Source of the DNA: Fructilactobacillus hinvesii
GTDB lineage: Bacteria; Bacillota; Bacilli; Lactobacillales; Lactobacillaceae
DNA length: 64,000 nt
Direction: 5' to 3'
Assembly: GCF_024029435.1 (NCBI RefSeq)
Contig: NZ_CP097118.1
Location: 1,364,001-1,428,000, forward strand
Under the pieces are notes generated by a model that worked only from the letters and a program-made list of their open reading frames with translations, had not been told where the DNA came from and ran no database searches. Shown here piece by piece: positions 17,598 to 26,891 of this stretch. Numbering within the stretch: the first letter of the stretch is position 1; each line of letters begins with the position of its first letter. Both the position numbers and the translations under genes were made by a program.

Positions 17598-17623
17598 AGC
17601 GACTGTCATCGTAGTAGCAGTGA

Positions 17624-18049
17624 TTAACCTTCGACAGTGAATCCCATACTACGAGCAGTACCTTCGATCATACGCATTGCGGCTTCAACGTCGGCAGCGT
17701 TTAGATCTTGCATCTTGGTTTCGGCGATTTCCTTCACTTGATCCTTGGTTACGCTAGCAACCTTCTTCGTGTTGGGTTCACCAGAACCAGATTCCACGCC
17801 AGCAGCTTTCTTCAAGAGCACTGCGGCTGGTGGAGTTTTGGTAACGAATTCAAACGAGTGATCTTCGTATACCGTAATTACAACTGGAATCAACATTCCT
17901 GCTTGATCAGCAGTCCGAGCGTTAAAATCCTTTGTAAATTCCATGATGTTTACCCCAGCTTGACCCAATGCAGGTCCAACTGGAGGAGCAGGTGTTGCTT
18001 TACCCGCTGCAATTTGTAACTTAACAATATCAGCTACTTTTTTAGCCAC
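17624..18049 (-). CDS. rplK: 50S ribosomal protein L11
   Basis: L11 binds the GTPase-associated centre of 23S rRNA. The GTG at 18049 after AAGGAGGTATGTCTC gives exactly 141 residues, the family length, with the N-terminal [20 protein letters not shown] proline-rich switch region and C-terminal [16 protein letters not shown]. An upstream ATG would add 11 unconserved residues and bury the ribosome site. It is the first gene of the rplK-rplA unit. Confidence 0.97.
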   Translation of the reverse strand: MAKKVADIVKLQIAAGKATPAPPVGPALGQAGVNIMEFTKDFNARTADQAGMLIPVVITVYEDHSFEFVTKTPPAAVLLKKAAGVESGSGEPNTKKVASVTKDQVKEIAETKMQDLNAADVEAAMRMIEGTARSMGFTVEG

Positions 18050-18111
18050 GAGACATACCTCCTTAAGTCCGTGTGTGGTCATCGAGGAATTGAAATCCCT
18101 CTCCCACGTTG

Positions 18112-18141
18112 ATTATGCATAAATACACTAGATTAGTCTAA
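18112..18141 (-). promoter_or_regulatory. Probable promoter of rplK-rplA
   Basis: TTAGAC (18136-18141) and CATAAT (18112-18117) are 18 bp apart on the minus strand between nusG and rplK. The match is moderate. Confidence 0.4.
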
Positions 18142-18168
18142 CACACTGACTAGTGATTAACAAGCTCA

Positions 18169-18723
18169 TTATTCTAAGGTCAGTGGTTTTACCTGGTTAA
18201 AGTCTAGTTCGGTACTAGTTTCTCTGCCAAACATGTCAATGTTAACCTTTAACTTACCTTTTTCGTTATCGATGCTGGTGATCTTCCCAGACAAGCCTTT
18301 GAAGGCTCCGTCCACAATCGTCACCGTGTCTCCAACTTCACTATCCAACGGTTGGACCGTTTCCTTGACACCAAGACTAGCCATCACCCGTTCTACTTCT
18401 TCCGGTAGCAATGGGTTGGGCTTTGATCCCTGCCCGTGAGAACCGATGAACCCAGTTACTCCTGGAGTATTTCGAACCACGTACCAAGCCCTATCGGTCA
18501 TGACCATCTGCACTAATACGTACCCAGGGAAAGTCTTATCCATGACAACCTTTTCCTGACCGTTCTTAACTTCGTGGGTTTCCATTTCCGGAACCACTAC
18601 ATCAAAAATGTAGTCCTGCATCCCCATCGAGTCTCGTCTAGATTCTAGGTTTTCTTTAACCTTGTTTTCGTAACCAGAATACGTGTGTAAAACGTACCAT
18701 TGCTTTTCTGCTGATTCTACCAT
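18169..18723 (-). CDS. nusG: Transcription termination/antitermination factor NusG
   Basis: NusG binds RNA polymerase and couples it to ribosomes or Rho. The ATG at 18723 (MVESAEKQWYVLHTYSGYENK) follows GAGGAGAGATTGCG and gives 184 residues. The NGN domain carries TFPGYVLVQMVMTDRAWYVVRNTPGVTGF-type sequence, and the C-terminal KOW domain reads GDTVTIVDGAFKGLSGKITSID. Upstream an ATG ten codons earlier is possible but less supported. A terminator-like hairpin separates it from secE. Confidence 0.96.
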   Translation of the reverse strand: MVESAEKQWYVLHTYSGYENKVKENLESRRDSMGMQDYIFDVVVPEMETHEVKNGQEKVVMDKTFPGYVLVQMVMTDRAWYVVRNTPGVTGFIGSHGQGSKPNPLLPEEVERVMASLGVKETVQPLDSEVGDTVTIVDGAFKGLSGKITSIDNEKGKLKVNIDMFGRETSTELDFNQVKPLTLE

Positions 18724-18781
18724 CGCAATCTCTCCTCTACTTTGTTTCTTCATCCGAACCGGCGCACGTGGATGCGACTAA

Positions 18782-18812
18782 AATAAAAAAACCTCGCACC
18801 CACGAAGTTTTT
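18782..18812 (-). terminator. Terminator-like hairpin between secE and nusG
   Basis: On the minus strand AACTTCG-TGGGTG-CGAGGTT is followed by T7. It lies 39 bp after the secE stop and about 60 bp before nusG. A TATAGT (18820-18825) just upstream could be a -10, in which case the hairpin would sit at the 5' end of the nusG transcript. Confidence 0.75.
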
Positions 18813-18850
18813 CAATCTTACTATACCAAAAATTAAGCGGCAAAACCAGC

Positions 18851-19030
18851 TTAACCTGCTTTTAACAAAATTGCTTCTAACGCCCAGTCGATTAATCCAA
18901 GAAAGACCGTAAAGAACAACGTTGTTCCAATCACAGTCGTGGTATCAATCCGCGTTTGGCGTGCATTCGGCCACGTAATCAGCTTTAATTCCCCGATTAC
19001 GCTCTTTAAAAAGTTCCAGAATCGTTTCAT
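18851..19030 (-). CDS. secE: Preprotein translocase subunit SecE
   Basis: SecE is the small clamp subunit of the SecYEG channel. The 59-residue product starts MKRFWNFLKSVIGELKLITW, with the conserved amphipathic helix ending in the W-P motif (TWPNARQT), and ends in a single membrane helix TTVIGTTLFFTVFLGLIDWA. The ATG at 19030 follows GGAGAAGATAACA. It lies 12 bp below rpmG, as usual in Firmicutes. Confidence 0.96.
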   Translation of the reverse strand: MKRFWNFLKSVIGELKLITWPNARQTRIDTTTVIGTTLFFTVFLGLIDWALEAILLKAG

Positions 19031-19042
19031 TGTTATCTTCTC

Positions 19043-19189
19043 CTAGCGAGTTGCTCGATGCAAGGTGTTTTTACCACAGTGCTTACAGTATTTGCGAAGG
19101 GTTAAGCGGTCGGACTGCTTAGAAACGGATACGTGGTAGTTCCGCGCCCCACACACAGAGCACGCTAAAGCCATTTTTACTTTGGCCAT
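19043..19189 (-). CDS. rpmG: 50S ribosomal protein L33 (zinc-binding, C+ form)
   Basis: The 48-residue product [20 protein letters not shown] contains two CxxC pairs (ACSVC and YCKHC), the zinc-binding form of L33. The ATG at 19189 follows GGGAGGGAGTCGTGA; an internal ATG at codon 6 is an alternative. It is placed between the SigH-like sigma gene and secE, the standard arrangement. Confidence 0.95.
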   Translation of the reverse strand: MAKVKMALACSVCGARNYHVSVSKQSDRLTLRKYCKHCGKNTLHRATR

Positions 19190-19224
19190 TCACGACTCCC
19201 TCCCATCATATTTATACTCTAGCA

Positions 19225-19821
19225 TCAAACTGAAGCAGCGTCAATTGTAGTCTGACGGTACTTCCGTTTACAGCGAACCAGGGCATTGTGCACCTGCTGT
19301 TCCTCCACCTGGAGTTGTTGCGCAATTTGGGCTACCGTTTGTTGGCGCAAGGTGGCCACTAAGACCCGGCGTTCGAGAGGAGAACAGGATGCCCCGACCG
19401 TTTGGAGTCGTTCCGTGAGTTCACAACACCATAATGGATCCGGTGCTTCGGGATCCTGAATCGTTTCTGCGTAATACTCGGGATTGGAACTAAACGACGC
19501 TTGGAGTTGTTCTGGGATTCGCTTTTGGGCGCTTTTCTTGCGCAGTAAATCAAACATATGATTCCGGAGGTTCGTCTTATAAAACGCCCCAAAGGGAACC
19601 CGTTTGCTGAGATCATAGCGATGGAGCGTCTTAATGAAAACCAGTGCGGCCTCCTGACTCCAATCGGTTAACTCCATGTCGTTTAAAAAATAGTCGCGCC
19701 ACAGCTTCAAGTAAACCGGAGCAAACTGCTGAAATAACCGTACGAAACACTCTTCGTCCTGTTTTGCTGCTACAATCGTTGCACTATCACACTGATAATT
19801 TAACTTAATTCCCATTTTCAT
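19225..19821 (-). CDS. sigH: SigH/ComX-like alternative RNA polymerase sigma factor
   Basis: The 198-residue product is a short sigma-70 family factor. Region 2 is visible around LKLWRDYFLNDMELTDWSQEAALVFIKTLHRYD and FGAFYKTNLRNHMFDLLRKKSAQKR. Region 4 is a helix-turn-helix in CSPLERRVLVATLRQQTVAQIAQQLQVEEQQVHNALVRCKRKY. The location between rae1 (yacP) and rpmG is that of sigH in bacilli and lactobacilli, where the factor is linked to competence genes. The ATG at 19821 follows GAGGAGTGCG; a second ATG is two codons on. The leader carries a long-range inverted repeat abutting the ribosome site. Confidence 0.85.
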   Translation of the reverse strand: MKMGIKLNYQCDSATIVAAKQDEECFVRLFQQFAPVYLKLWRDYFLNDMELTDWSQEAALVFIKTLHRYDLSKRVPFGAFYKTNLRNHMFDLLRKKSAQKRIPEQLQASFSSNPEYYAETIQDPEAPDPLWCCELTERLQTVGASCSPLERRVLVATLRQQTVAQIAQQLQVEEQQVHNALVRCKRKYRQTTIDAASV

Positions 19822-19830
19822 CGCACTCCT

Positions 19831-19899
19831 CGTGGTTGGTTGCTTCTAAGTTACAGAAAGCTCCGCTCACCCCACAAGCGAACGATTGTTCCAACCACG
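19831..19899 (-). repeat. Inverted repeat in the sigH leader, adjoining the ribosome-binding site
   Basis: CGTGGTTGG (19891-19899 read on the minus strand) pairs perfectly with CCAACCACG at 19831-19839, enclosing 51 nt. The second arm ends directly at AGGAG, the sigH ribosome site. Shorter stems (CGCT/AGCG) occur inside the loop. Confidence 0.6.
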
Positions 19900-19951
19900 G
19901 CTAGTTCACGTAGTCCACTTTCAACTTATGCCAAAAGCACTAAAAAGTTAG

Positions 19952-19994
19952 TGAAAAAGAAATCAGGATCAGTGATTACTCACTGATCCTGATT
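19952..19994 (-). terminator. Terminator overlapping the end of the rae1 coding sequence
   Basis: AATCAGGATCAGTGA and its perfect 15-bp complement enclose a 4-nt loop, followed on the minus strand by TCTTTTTC. The left arm is formed by the last four codons and stop of rae1. Confidence 0.88.
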
Positions 19995-20507
19995 CAAACG
20001 ATTATATAAATCCCGCAGTTTTTGGGCTTCCTTTTCGTTAAAATTCAACCGGTTACCCAGTGGTTGCTGATGATAGGTCTTAGTGACCTGCTTGATCTCC
20101 ACCTTGGCCCGCTTCACCGAACGCAAAAGCTCTGGGGCCGAAATCCGCAGGGCTCCCGCACTAAAGATGGTCCACTGCTCGGCATGGTCGCTCGTAGCCA
20201 CCTCTACCTGGGTAAACAAGGACTGTTCTCGCGTTGCCAACGCTTCAATGTAAGAATCAGCAGTTTCATTCTTACTGGTCCAGACCACATCGATGTTTTT
20301 AACCTGGACAGTCCGGGCATTTCCCGGAACGTACATGGCATCAAAAACCACAATAATCTTTTTACCGCTGTACTTTTGGTACTCCGACAAGTCCCACAGT
20401 AATTGATCTCGTGCCTCTGGGAGTTGATCCTTTAATTTTAGTTGATTTAAGTGAGGCCAGCTACCAATCACGTTATAGCCGTCCACAATCAACAGTTCTT
20501 TTTTCAT
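19980..20507 (-). CDS. rae1: Rae1/YacP ribosome-associated endoribonuclease (NYN/PIN fold)
   Basis: Rae1 (YacP) of Bacillus subtilis cleaves mRNA in the ribosomal A site. The 175-residue product begins MKKELLIVDGYNVIGSWPHL with the nuclease aspartate and NVI element, then IIVVFDAMYVPG and ADSYIEALA and VATSDHAEQ, which supply the other acidic residues of the PIN-like site. It directly follows rlmB and ends in its own strong terminator, so it closes the cysS-mrnC-rlmB-rae1 run. The function is inferred from the orthologue. Confidence 0.88.
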   Translation of the reverse strand: MKKELLIVDGYNVIGSWPHLNQLKLKDQLPEARDQLLWDLSEYQKYSGKKIIVVFDAMYVPGNARTVQVKNIDVVWTSKNETADSYIEALATREQSLFTQVEVATSDHAEQWTIFSAGALRISAPELLRSVKRAKVEIKQVTKTYHQQPLGNRLNFNEKEAQKLRDLYNRLNQDQ

Positions 20508-20534
20508 GTTCTCACTCCTCGCCCGTCGTTTCGG

Positions 20535-21293
20535 TTAAAGGGGATGGCGGGAGTTAAAGCCCTGGTACATCAACAATCCGGCCGCAACAGAGGCGTTCAG
20601 ACTCTGGATGTCTCCAATCATCGGAATCGTAAGCAATTCATCCATCTTTTGCTTGACCAACGGCGAAATCCCCTTGCCTTCACTTCCAATCACAAGGGTT
20701 ACTGCCCCTTGGGCATCCCACCGACGATAATCAGTCCCCTGCATGTCGGTTCCAAAGATCCAGACGCCGCGTTCCTTTAACTCCCGAATCGTGTTTACGA
20801 GGTTCGTTACCCGCGCCACGGGCACCCGTTCCATGGCTCCGGCTGAAGTTTTCGCCACCGTAGCGGTTAATCCGACGGACCGGTGCTTCGGAATAATCAC
20901 CCCGTGCACCCCTGCGGCATCCGCCGTTCGCAAAATCGAACCCAGGTTGTGGGGATCGGACACGTTATCGAGCATCACAAAGAATGGCGCTTCATTTCGT
21001 TCCTCCGCCCGGGCAAACAAGTCATCGATGGTTGCGTACTTAAACGGGGCTACTGCTAAAATAACCCCTTGGTGGTTTTGCCGGTTCGCCATGAGGTCTA
21101 ACTTCGTCTTTGGCACATTCGTAATTACCAAATGACGCCCCTTGGCCAGCTGCAAAATAGCTTGAACCGTCCGGTCCTCTTTACTAATTCCGGTCTGTAA
21201 AAATACTTTATTAATTTCTTGGTCCCGGTTCCGGAGCGCCGCCACCACTGGATGACGCCCGATGATAAAATCAGTTTCTGCTTTATTTGGCAT
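20535..21293 (-). CDS. rlmB: 23S rRNA (guanosine-2'-O-)-methyltransferase RlmB (TrmH family)
   Basis: This is a SPOUT methyltransferase expected to modify G2251 of 23S rRNA. The 252-residue product has an N-terminal substrate-binding domain ([13 protein letters not shown]), then SPOUT motifs [35 protein letters not shown] and [17 protein letters not shown], which form the knotted SAM site. Its start overlaps the mrnC end by 11 bp. Another TrmH-family target cannot be excluded. Confidence 0.92.
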   Translation of the reverse strand: MPNKAETDFIIGRHPVVAALRNRDQEINKVFLQTGISKEDRTVQAILQLAKGRHLVITNVPKTKLDLMANRQNHQGVILAVAPFKYATIDDLFARAEERNEAPFFVMLDNVSDPHNLGSILRTADAAGVHGVIIPKHRSVGLTATVAKTSAGAMERVPVARVTNLVNTIRELKERGVWIFGTDMQGTDYRRWDAQGAVTLVIGSEGKGISPLVKQKMDELLTIPMIGDIQSLNASVAAGLLMYQGFNSRHPL

Positions 21294-21708
21294 ATTCTAC
21301 CCTTCCTGCTTGGACCTGTTTAATGCACCACTGGGCTAGTTCCTGAAACCGCTCGTCCTGCCCACTTAACGACAAATACCCAAAGAGGGCTTCAAAGCCG
21401 GTTGAGACCCGGTAAGTAACTACGCTGGTGTTTTTAGCGTGGGTGTAGCTCTTCGCGTTGCGTCCCCGCTTGTAAAAATACCACTCTTCGTCCGTTAACA
21501 AGTCGTCTGCTTCCATCAGCTTAATCAACCCAGCCTGGGCCTTCGCGGAAACGTAGCGAGTGGCCTTGTGTTGCAGTTGGTTGGGACGGGTTAACCCCTC
21601 GTCAATTAGATGGCGCCGAATAAAAACTTCATACACGGCATCACCAAGGTAGGCCAAGGCAATCCCATTTAACTGTCGAAAGTCCTGTTGCTGCGTTGCT
21701 TCATCCAT
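21283..21708 (-). CDS. mrnC: Mini-ribonuclease 3 (MrnC)
   Basis: MrnC trims the ends of pre-23S rRNA. The 141-residue protein is a bare RNase III domain without a dsRNA-binding domain. The signature is [22 protein letters not shown] near the N-terminus and the second acidic element around [20 protein letters not shown]. It overlaps rlmB and lies 8 bp below cysS, so translation is probably coupled. Its likely substrate, the long 23S processing stem, is visible in this window. Confidence 0.94.
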   Translation of the reverse strand: MDEATQQQDFRQLNGIALAYLGDAVYEVFIRRHLIDEGLTRPNQLQHKATRYVSAKAQAGLIKLMEADDLLTDEEWYFYKRGRNAKSYTHAKNTSVVTYRVSTGFEALFGYLSLSGQDERFQELAQWCIKQVQAGRVEYAK

Positions 21709-21716
21709 GCTTACGC

Positions 21717-23126
21717 TTATTCCCTTCTAAACCGCGTTCCCTGCGGCGTATCTTCAAGGATGATTCCTTGTGCTTTCAATTCATCTCTAATTTCGTCACT
21801 GCGGGTAAAGTCCTTGCCTGCTCGGGCCTGTTCCCGTTCGGCAATCAGCTTTTCCACTTGGTCGTCGTTTAGTTCTTCTGAAGCTAATTTAATGCCAAAG
21901 ATCGATGCTAATTGAGCAAGACGGTCACTCACCACTTTGAGCGTGTCAACAAACACCACCGGATTCTGACTGTAAATGTTTCCCAGTTTAGCCAGTTCGT
22001 AAACGCTCGAGATTCCGTTTTGGACGTTAAAGTCATCGTTCATAGCGTCCTGAAAGTCGGCTTGGATCTGACGCACTTCTTGTTCCAGCTTAAAGTCACT
22101 GCCGGGTTCGGCGTCCTTGAAGCGATAATTCAGGTTTTGGTAAGCCGTTTGCAGCTTTTTTAGATTAGCTTGGGCTTCGTCTAAACCAGACTGGCTAAAG
22201 CGAATCGGCCGCCGGTACTGGGTGGTGGCCATCAGTAACCGAACGACTTGCGGATCCACCTTTTTCAGCAACTCGTGCACGGTGACAAAGTTGCCCTTTG
22301 ACTTACTCATTTTTTCATCGTCAGCCCCGACCGTCACAAAGCCGTTGTGCAACCAGTACTTCACAAACAGTTGCCCCGTCTTGGCCTCACTCTGAGCCCG
22401 TTCGTTTTCATGGTGGGGGAATTCAAGGTCAATGCCACCCCCGTGAATGTCAATCGTATCGCCGAGATACTTCGTAGCCATCACCGAGCATTCGATGTGC
22501 CAGCCGGGCCGACCAGCTCCCCACGGTGAATCCCAGGAGATTTCCCCGGGTTTAGCCGCTTTCCAGAGGGCAAAGTCAATCGGATCTTCCTTTTTAGCCA
22601 GTTCAGCAGCTGAAATATGCTCACTGGCGCCACTTTCGAGTGTATCAATGTCTTCGTGACCGAGTTCCCCGTAACTAGGGAACTTGCGAGCCCGGTAGTA
22701 CACGTCTCCATCGGCTTCGTAAGCGTATCCCTTGTCAATCAGGTCGGTTACAAAGGCAATGATCTCTGCAATGTTTTCCGTCGCCCGCGGGTTGACGGTC
22801 GCCGGTTTCACGTTTAAAGCGGTGGTATCTTCGTAGTAAGCTTTGATGTAGCGATCAGCTAGTTTTGGAACCGTCGTCCCTGCTTCTTGCGCGGCCGTAA
22901 TCAGTTTGTCATCAACATCCGTAAAGTTCGAAATGTAAGTAACGTCATAGCCTAGGTATTCCAGATAACGCCGAATCGTATCAAAAGCCACCACACTGCG
23001 GGCGTTCCCAATGTGAATGTAGTTATAGACGGTCGGTCCACAGACGTACATCTTCACCTTACCAGGTTCTAACGGCGTAAAGGTTTCTAACTGGTTATCC
23101 CGTGAATTGTAAACTTGTAATTTCAT
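21717..23126 (-). CDS. cysS: Cysteine-tRNA ligase
   Basis: This is a class I synthetase of 469 residues. Zinc Cys29 in [17 protein letters not shown] precedes the HIGN box at 38-41, [13 protein letters not shown] supplies further zinc ligands, and KMSKSKGN is the second signature. The C-terminal tail with [23 protein letters not shown] is typical. The usual cysE between gltX and cysS in bacilli is absent here, as in many lactobacilli. Confidence 0.97.
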   Translation of the reverse strand: MKLQVYNSRDNQLETFTPLEPGKVKMYVCGPTVYNYIHIGNARSVVAFDTIRRYLEYLGYDVTYISNFTDVDDKLITAAQEAGTTVPKLADRYIKAYYEDTTALNVKPATVNPRATENIAEIIAFVTDLIDKGYAYEADGDVYYRARKFPSYGELGHEDIDTLESGASEHISAAELAKKEDPIDFALWKAAKPGEISWDSPWGAGRPGWHIECSVMATKYLGDTIDIHGGGIDLEFPHHENERAQSEAKTGQLFVKYWLHNGFVTVGADDEKMSKSKGNFVTVHELLKKVDPQVVRLLMATTQYRRPIRFSQSGLDEAQANLKKLQTAYQNLNYRFKDAEPGSDFKLEQEVRQIQADFQDAMNDDFNVQNGISSVYELAKLGNIYSQNPVVFVDTLKVVSDRLAQLASIFGIKLASEELNDDQVEKLIAEREQARAGKDFTRSDEIRDELKAQGIILEDTPQGTRFRRE

Positions 23127-23189
23127 CGTGGCAGACCCCTTTTTCTCAATTTATTTAGTCCCTATCATACCATAATCAGCACATTAGCT

Positions 23190-23221
23190 GACAAAACAAA
23201 AGGCCTAGTAAGCACTAGACC
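23190..23221 (-). terminator. Terminator between gltX and cysS
   Basis: On the minus strand GGTCTAGT-GCTT-ACTAGGCC with two wobble pairs is followed by TTTTGTTTTG. It separates gltX from the cysS operon; the rest of 23127-23239 shows no further feature. Confidence 0.7.
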
Positions 23222-23239
23222 AATTGTTAGAAAAATATT

Positions 23240-24739
23240 TTAGTTTGCCTGGATTTGTTCCAGCGTTTGGTGCACGTGTTGCAAGGCTGTCTCGCGTCCA
23301 ATCAGTTCGATGGATTCAGGCAGTTCCGGACCTTCCATTTCGTGGGTTACGGCAATTCGGATTGGCATCCAGAGTTTGCGACCCTTAATCCCGGTTTCCT
23401 TTTGGACCTCTTTGATGGTCCGTAAGATGGCTACCTTGTCAAAGATTGGCAGTTCCTGCAGTTTCTTGGCAAATTCTTTTAAAACGACCGGAGCAGTGTC
23501 GTTTTGCAGTTCAGCTAACGCATCTCCGGTAACTTGATCTGGTTCGGTGAAGAAGACCGTCGCCATTTCGTTAATTTGCGCCATGTAGCTCATTTGCCGC
23601 CGGTAAACGTCAATCAACTTGCGCGCCCATTCAATCGTCTTAGCATCCGGATTTTCCGGTAGGTTACCAGCTTTAATCAATTGTTGTAAAGCCAGGTCAA
23701 CGATTACGTCTTCGTCGCCATCCTTGACGTACCGGTTATTAATCCATTCCAGCTTCTTGTTATCAAAGGTAGCTGGTGACTTACTCAACCGCTTTTCATC
23801 ATACATTTTGATGAATTGCTTTTCGGAGTAAATTTCGTCTTCACCAACCGGAGACCAACCTAACAGCACGATAAAGTTAAATAAGGCGTCAGGCAGGTAG
23901 CCCAGGTTCCGGTACTGTTCGATGAATTGGAGCACGGTTTCGTCCCGCTTACTCAATTTCTTTCCCGTATCGGCACTAATGATCAGGCTCATGTGACCAA
24001 ACTTCGGTGCTTCCCAACCAAAGGCTTCGTAAATCATCAGTTGTTTGGGCGTGTTGGCCACGTGGTCATCACCCCGGAAAATGTGGCTAATCTGCATGTT
24101 GTGATCATCGGCCACCACGGCAAAGTTATAGGTGGGCATGCCGTCTCGTTTGACGATGACGAAGTCGCCCCCAATGGTATCGGAGTCAAAGGAAACGTGC
24201 CCTTTCACCATGTCGTCCCATTCGTAGGTCTTGTGCTTGGGCACCTTAAACCGAATCACCGGCTTTAAGCCCTTCGCTTCGGCAGCATCCATTGCTGCTT
24301 GGCGTTCTTCAGCCGTCATGCCCGCGTATTCGTATTCATAGTGGGGCATCACGCCCCGGGCCCGTTGTTCTTCTCGTTCTGCTTCGAGTTCTTCCTCCGT
24401 TTTGTAGGAGTAGTAGGCCTTGCCTTCGTCGAGCAGTTGTTGAATCAGCGGATCGTAAATGTCTTTTCGTTCTGATTGCCGGTACGGACCGTAATCGCCA
24501 CCAACGTCTGGACCTTCATCCCAGTCAAGTCCCAACCACTTTAGGTTATCTAACTGACTGATTTCTCCGTCCTGCACGTTCCGTTTCGTATCCGTATCTT
24601 CAATCCGGATGATGAACTTGCCCTTGTAGTGACGGGCAAAGAGGTAGTTAAAAATTGCCGTCCGAGCGTTTCCGATGTGCAAATGTCCCGTAGGACTTGG
24701 TGCATACCGCACGCGAATCTGATTGTTTGCCAATTGCAT
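23240..24739 (-). CDS. gltX: Glutamate-tRNA ligase (probably non-discriminating)
   Basis: This 499-residue class I synthetase has [14 protein letters not shown] (HIGN at 21-24) and KLSKRDET as signatures. The C-terminal anticodon-binding half is all-helical. No glnS is in the window, and lactobacilli generally lack it, so the enzyme likely also charges tRNA-Gln for GatCAB conversion; that is inference. The ATG at 24739 lies behind AGAAAAGAGA. A terminator follows. Confidence 0.95.
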   Translation of the reverse strand: MQLANNQIRVRYAPSPTGHLHIGNARTAIFNYLFARHYKGKFIIRIEDTDTKRNVQDGEISQLDNLKWLGLDWDEGPDVGGDYGPYRQSERKDIYDPLIQQLLDEGKAYYSYKTEEELEAEREEQRARGVMPHYEYEYAGMTAEERQAAMDAAEAKGLKPVIRFKVPKHKTYEWDDMVKGHVSFDSDTIGGDFVIVKRDGMPTYNFAVVADDHNMQISHIFRGDDHVANTPKQLMIYEAFGWEAPKFGHMSLIISADTGKKLSKRDETVLQFIEQYRNLGYLPDALFNFIVLLGWSPVGEDEIYSEKQFIKMYDEKRLSKSPATFDNKKLEWINNRYVKDGDEDVIVDLALQQLIKAGNLPENPDAKTIEWARKLIDVYRRQMSYMAQINEMATVFFTEPDQVTGDALAELQNDTAPVVLKEFAKKLQELPIFDKVAILRTIKEVQKETGIKGRKLWMPIRIAVTHEMEGPELPESIELIGRETALQHVHQTLEQIQAN

Positions 24740-24790
24740 TCTCTCTTTTCTATTAATAGTTTCACCTTAGTTTACAATGGATAGCGCCAA

Positions 24791-24817
24791 AAATAAACCC
24801 GCGGACCGGGGTTACTT
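24791..24817 (-). terminator. Weak terminator after radA
   Basis: AACCC...GGGTT with a GC-rich loop is followed on the minus strand by TTTATTTTTGG, beginning at the radA stop codon. The stem is only about five pairs. Confidence 0.5.
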
Positions 24818-26194
24818 CGGCAGAGCGAGCTTTAAGGCTTCTTTAAGGGTCGTAACACCCACCACTTCAATCCCGTCTGGAACATCGAAACCTTCCAAAC
24901 TGTGTTTAGGGACCACAATCCGGGAGAAACCAAGCTTGGCAGCTTCGCGGATTCGTTGCTCAATCCGGTCGACCCGGCGGACTTCCCCGGTCAACCCGAG
25001 TTCGCCGACGTAACATTCCCGTGGATCGGTACTGACGTTTTCATAACTGGAGGCAATGCTGACGGCCATCGCCAGGTCAATGGCAGGTTCGTTCAACTTT
25101 ACCCCACCAGCCGCTTTTACGTAAGCATCCTGGTTTTGCAACATCAGACCGGCCCGTTTTTCTAAGACGGCCATGATTAACGAAACCCGGTTTCGATCAA
25201 CTCCAGTGGCGGTCCGCTGTGCGTTCCCAAAGACCGAGGGCGTAATCAACGCCTGCAGTTCAACCAGAATCGGTCGGGTTCCTTCCATTGCCACCACAAT
25301 CGCTGATCCGGTCGCATTCTTCAGTCGTTCCTCTAGGAAAATCTCCGACGGATTTTGCACCTCTTGCAGGCCCCCGTCCGCCATCTCAAAGATGCCGAGT
25401 TCGTTGGTCGAGCCAAACCGATTTTTGACCGCCCGGAGCAAGCGGTAGGAGTGGTGCTTATCTCCTTCAAAGTACAACACCGTGTCCACCATGTGCTCTA
25501 AAGTCTTGGGACCAGCGATTGCTCCGCCCTTGGTCACGTGCCCGACGATGAAGACCGTAATGTTATTGGTTTTGGCAATGTTCATGAGGTCGGTGGTGAC
25601 GCCGCGGACCTGTGAAACGGAGCCAATCGCAGAATCCACGTCGCCCTCCTGCATCGTCTGGACCGAGTCAACAATTACGACGTCCGGCTTTAAATCAGCA
25701 ATCGCGTTTCGAACCGCCGTCATATCGGTTTCTGGAAAGACGTAGAGCCGGTCGTTGGCTGCAATCTGGAGGCGGTCAGCCCGCATCTTAACTTGATCAG
25801 CACTTTCTTCTCCGGTCACGTACAGAACCCGCTTACCCATGGTGGCTAGTTGCCCGGAAACCTGAAGCAGTAAAGTTGACTTCCCAATTCCAGGATCACC
25901 ACCAATTAGCACCAAAGAACCCGGCACAATGCCGCCCCCGAGCACCCGGTTTAATTCCGCCGACTGAATCTGGTAGCGGGGAGCATCATGAGCATCCACT
26001 TCGTTAATCAGCTGGGGTTCCACCCGCTTCCCCGCTAAGGAAACCCGGGTGGCCGGCGAACTCGCACTGCTATCCTTTGTGACCGTTTCTTCTGTAAACG
26101 TGTTCCATTCACCACAGTTAGGACACCGGCCAAGGTAGGTCGGTGAAATGTACCCACAGTTGGAACAAACAAACTGCGTTTTGGTTTTACTCAT
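24812..26194 (-). CDS. radA: DNA repair protein RadA (Sms)
   Basis: RadA is a RecA-like helicase that drives branch migration during recombination and transformation. The 460-residue protein has the N-terminal zinc finger (Cys10, Cys13, Cys24, Cys27), Walker [13 protein letters not shown] near residue 100, the RadA-specific KNRFGSTNE motif near 260, and a C-terminal Lon-protease-like domain ([34 protein letters not shown]). It starts 15 bp after the dut stop, forming a dut-radA pair. Confidence 0.97.
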   Translation of the reverse strand: MSKTKTQFVCSNCGYISPTYLGRCPNCGEWNTFTEETVTKDSSASSPATRVSLAGKRVEPQLINEVDAHDAPRYQIQSAELNRVLGGGIVPGSLVLIGGDPGIGKSTLLLQVSGQLATMGKRVLYVTGEESADQVKMRADRLQIAANDRLYVFPETDMTAVRNAIADLKPDVVIVDSVQTMQEGDVDSAIGSVSQVRGVTTDLMNIAKTNNITVFIVGHVTKGGAIAGPKTLEHMVDTVLYFEGDKHHSYRLLRAVKNRFGSTNELGIFEMADGGLQEVQNPSEIFLEERLKNATGSAIVVAMEGTRPILVELQALITPSVFGNAQRTATGVDRNRVSLIMAVLEKRAGLMLQNQDAYVKAAGGVKLNEPAIDLAMAVSIASSYENVSTDPRECYVGELGLTGEVRRVDRIEQRIREAAKLGFSRIVVPKHSLEGFDVPDGIEVVGVTTLKEALKLALPK

Positions 26195-26209
26195 ACGTGT
26201 GCTTCCTCT

Positions 26210-26752
26210 CTAATCACCAGAAGAACCAAAGCCTCCGGTTCTCGTTGCGTGGGGCGTTTCGTCTGCATCAGCCAGTAGGTACGGCATAAAGATCCCCTGG
26301 GCAATCCGGTCGCCCTTGTGAATCTTACGGTCACGAATTCCCCAGTTAACCAGCTGAACGAAAATTTCCCCTTCGTTTTTTTCATTATTATAGTAGTCGG
26401 CATCAATCACTCCAATGCCGTTCGGTAAAATCAGGCCCCGTTTCAGCGGATTGCTGGACCGGTTGGCCAAAATTAACACCTCGTTCGGTTGCATGTAAGC
26501 CTTAATCCCGGTCGGAACCAAGTAGGGCTTTAAGTCCTGACTGGCTTCATCTGCTTCTGTCGCGCTTAACTGCCGCCCCTGTCGTAAGATTTTAAACGCC
26601 CGGAGCAATCCCTGTTTCCAGATTGATGGCAACACCATGTCCGTCGAACTGGCCAGGTCATACCCAGCTGCTTGTTTTGTCGCGCGCTGGGGTACTTGGA
26701 TCCCCAAATTAGCTGCTTGTGATGTAACTTCAAATCCGCGTTTCATTTGCAA
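26210..26752 (-). CDS. dut: Deoxyuridine 5'-triphosphate nucleotidohydrolase (dUTPase)
   Basis: This trimeric dUTPase removes dUTP and supplies dUMP. The conserved motifs are in order: AAGYDLASS, RSSNPLKRGLILPNGIGVIDADYYNN (uracil-binding hairpin) and GDRIAQGIF, ending in the glycine-rich phosphate arm with RTGGFGSSG. The 180 residues are slightly longer than the minimal enzyme because of an insertion around residues 45-75. It is upstream of radA and divergent from rpiA. Confidence 0.94.
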   Translation of the reverse strand: MQMKRGFEVTSQAANLGIQVPQRATKQAAGYDLASSTDMVLPSIWKQGLLRAFKILRQGRQLSATEADEASQDLKPYLVPTGIKAYMQPNEVLILANRSSNPLKRGLILPNGIGVIDADYYNNEKNEGEIFVQLVNWGIRDRKIHKGDRIAQGIFMPYLLADADETPHATRTGGFGSSGD

Positions 26753-26891
26753 AACTCCTCACCTTTAAATAATTGGATAGTACCATTCTAACAGGATTTA
26801 GAGCATTTCAACATTACTTGACAAATGCTAAAAAGCCATGGAAAATTAAGGACTGAATTATAAATTATATGGTGGATGAAGGGGACAGTCA

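Noticed and set aside
26818-26846. TTGACA with a possible -10 GAAAAT ahead of rpiA
   Set aside because: The -35 is perfect but the -10 is poor, and AT-rich alternatives downstream make the true start ambiguous, so I did not list it as a promoter.
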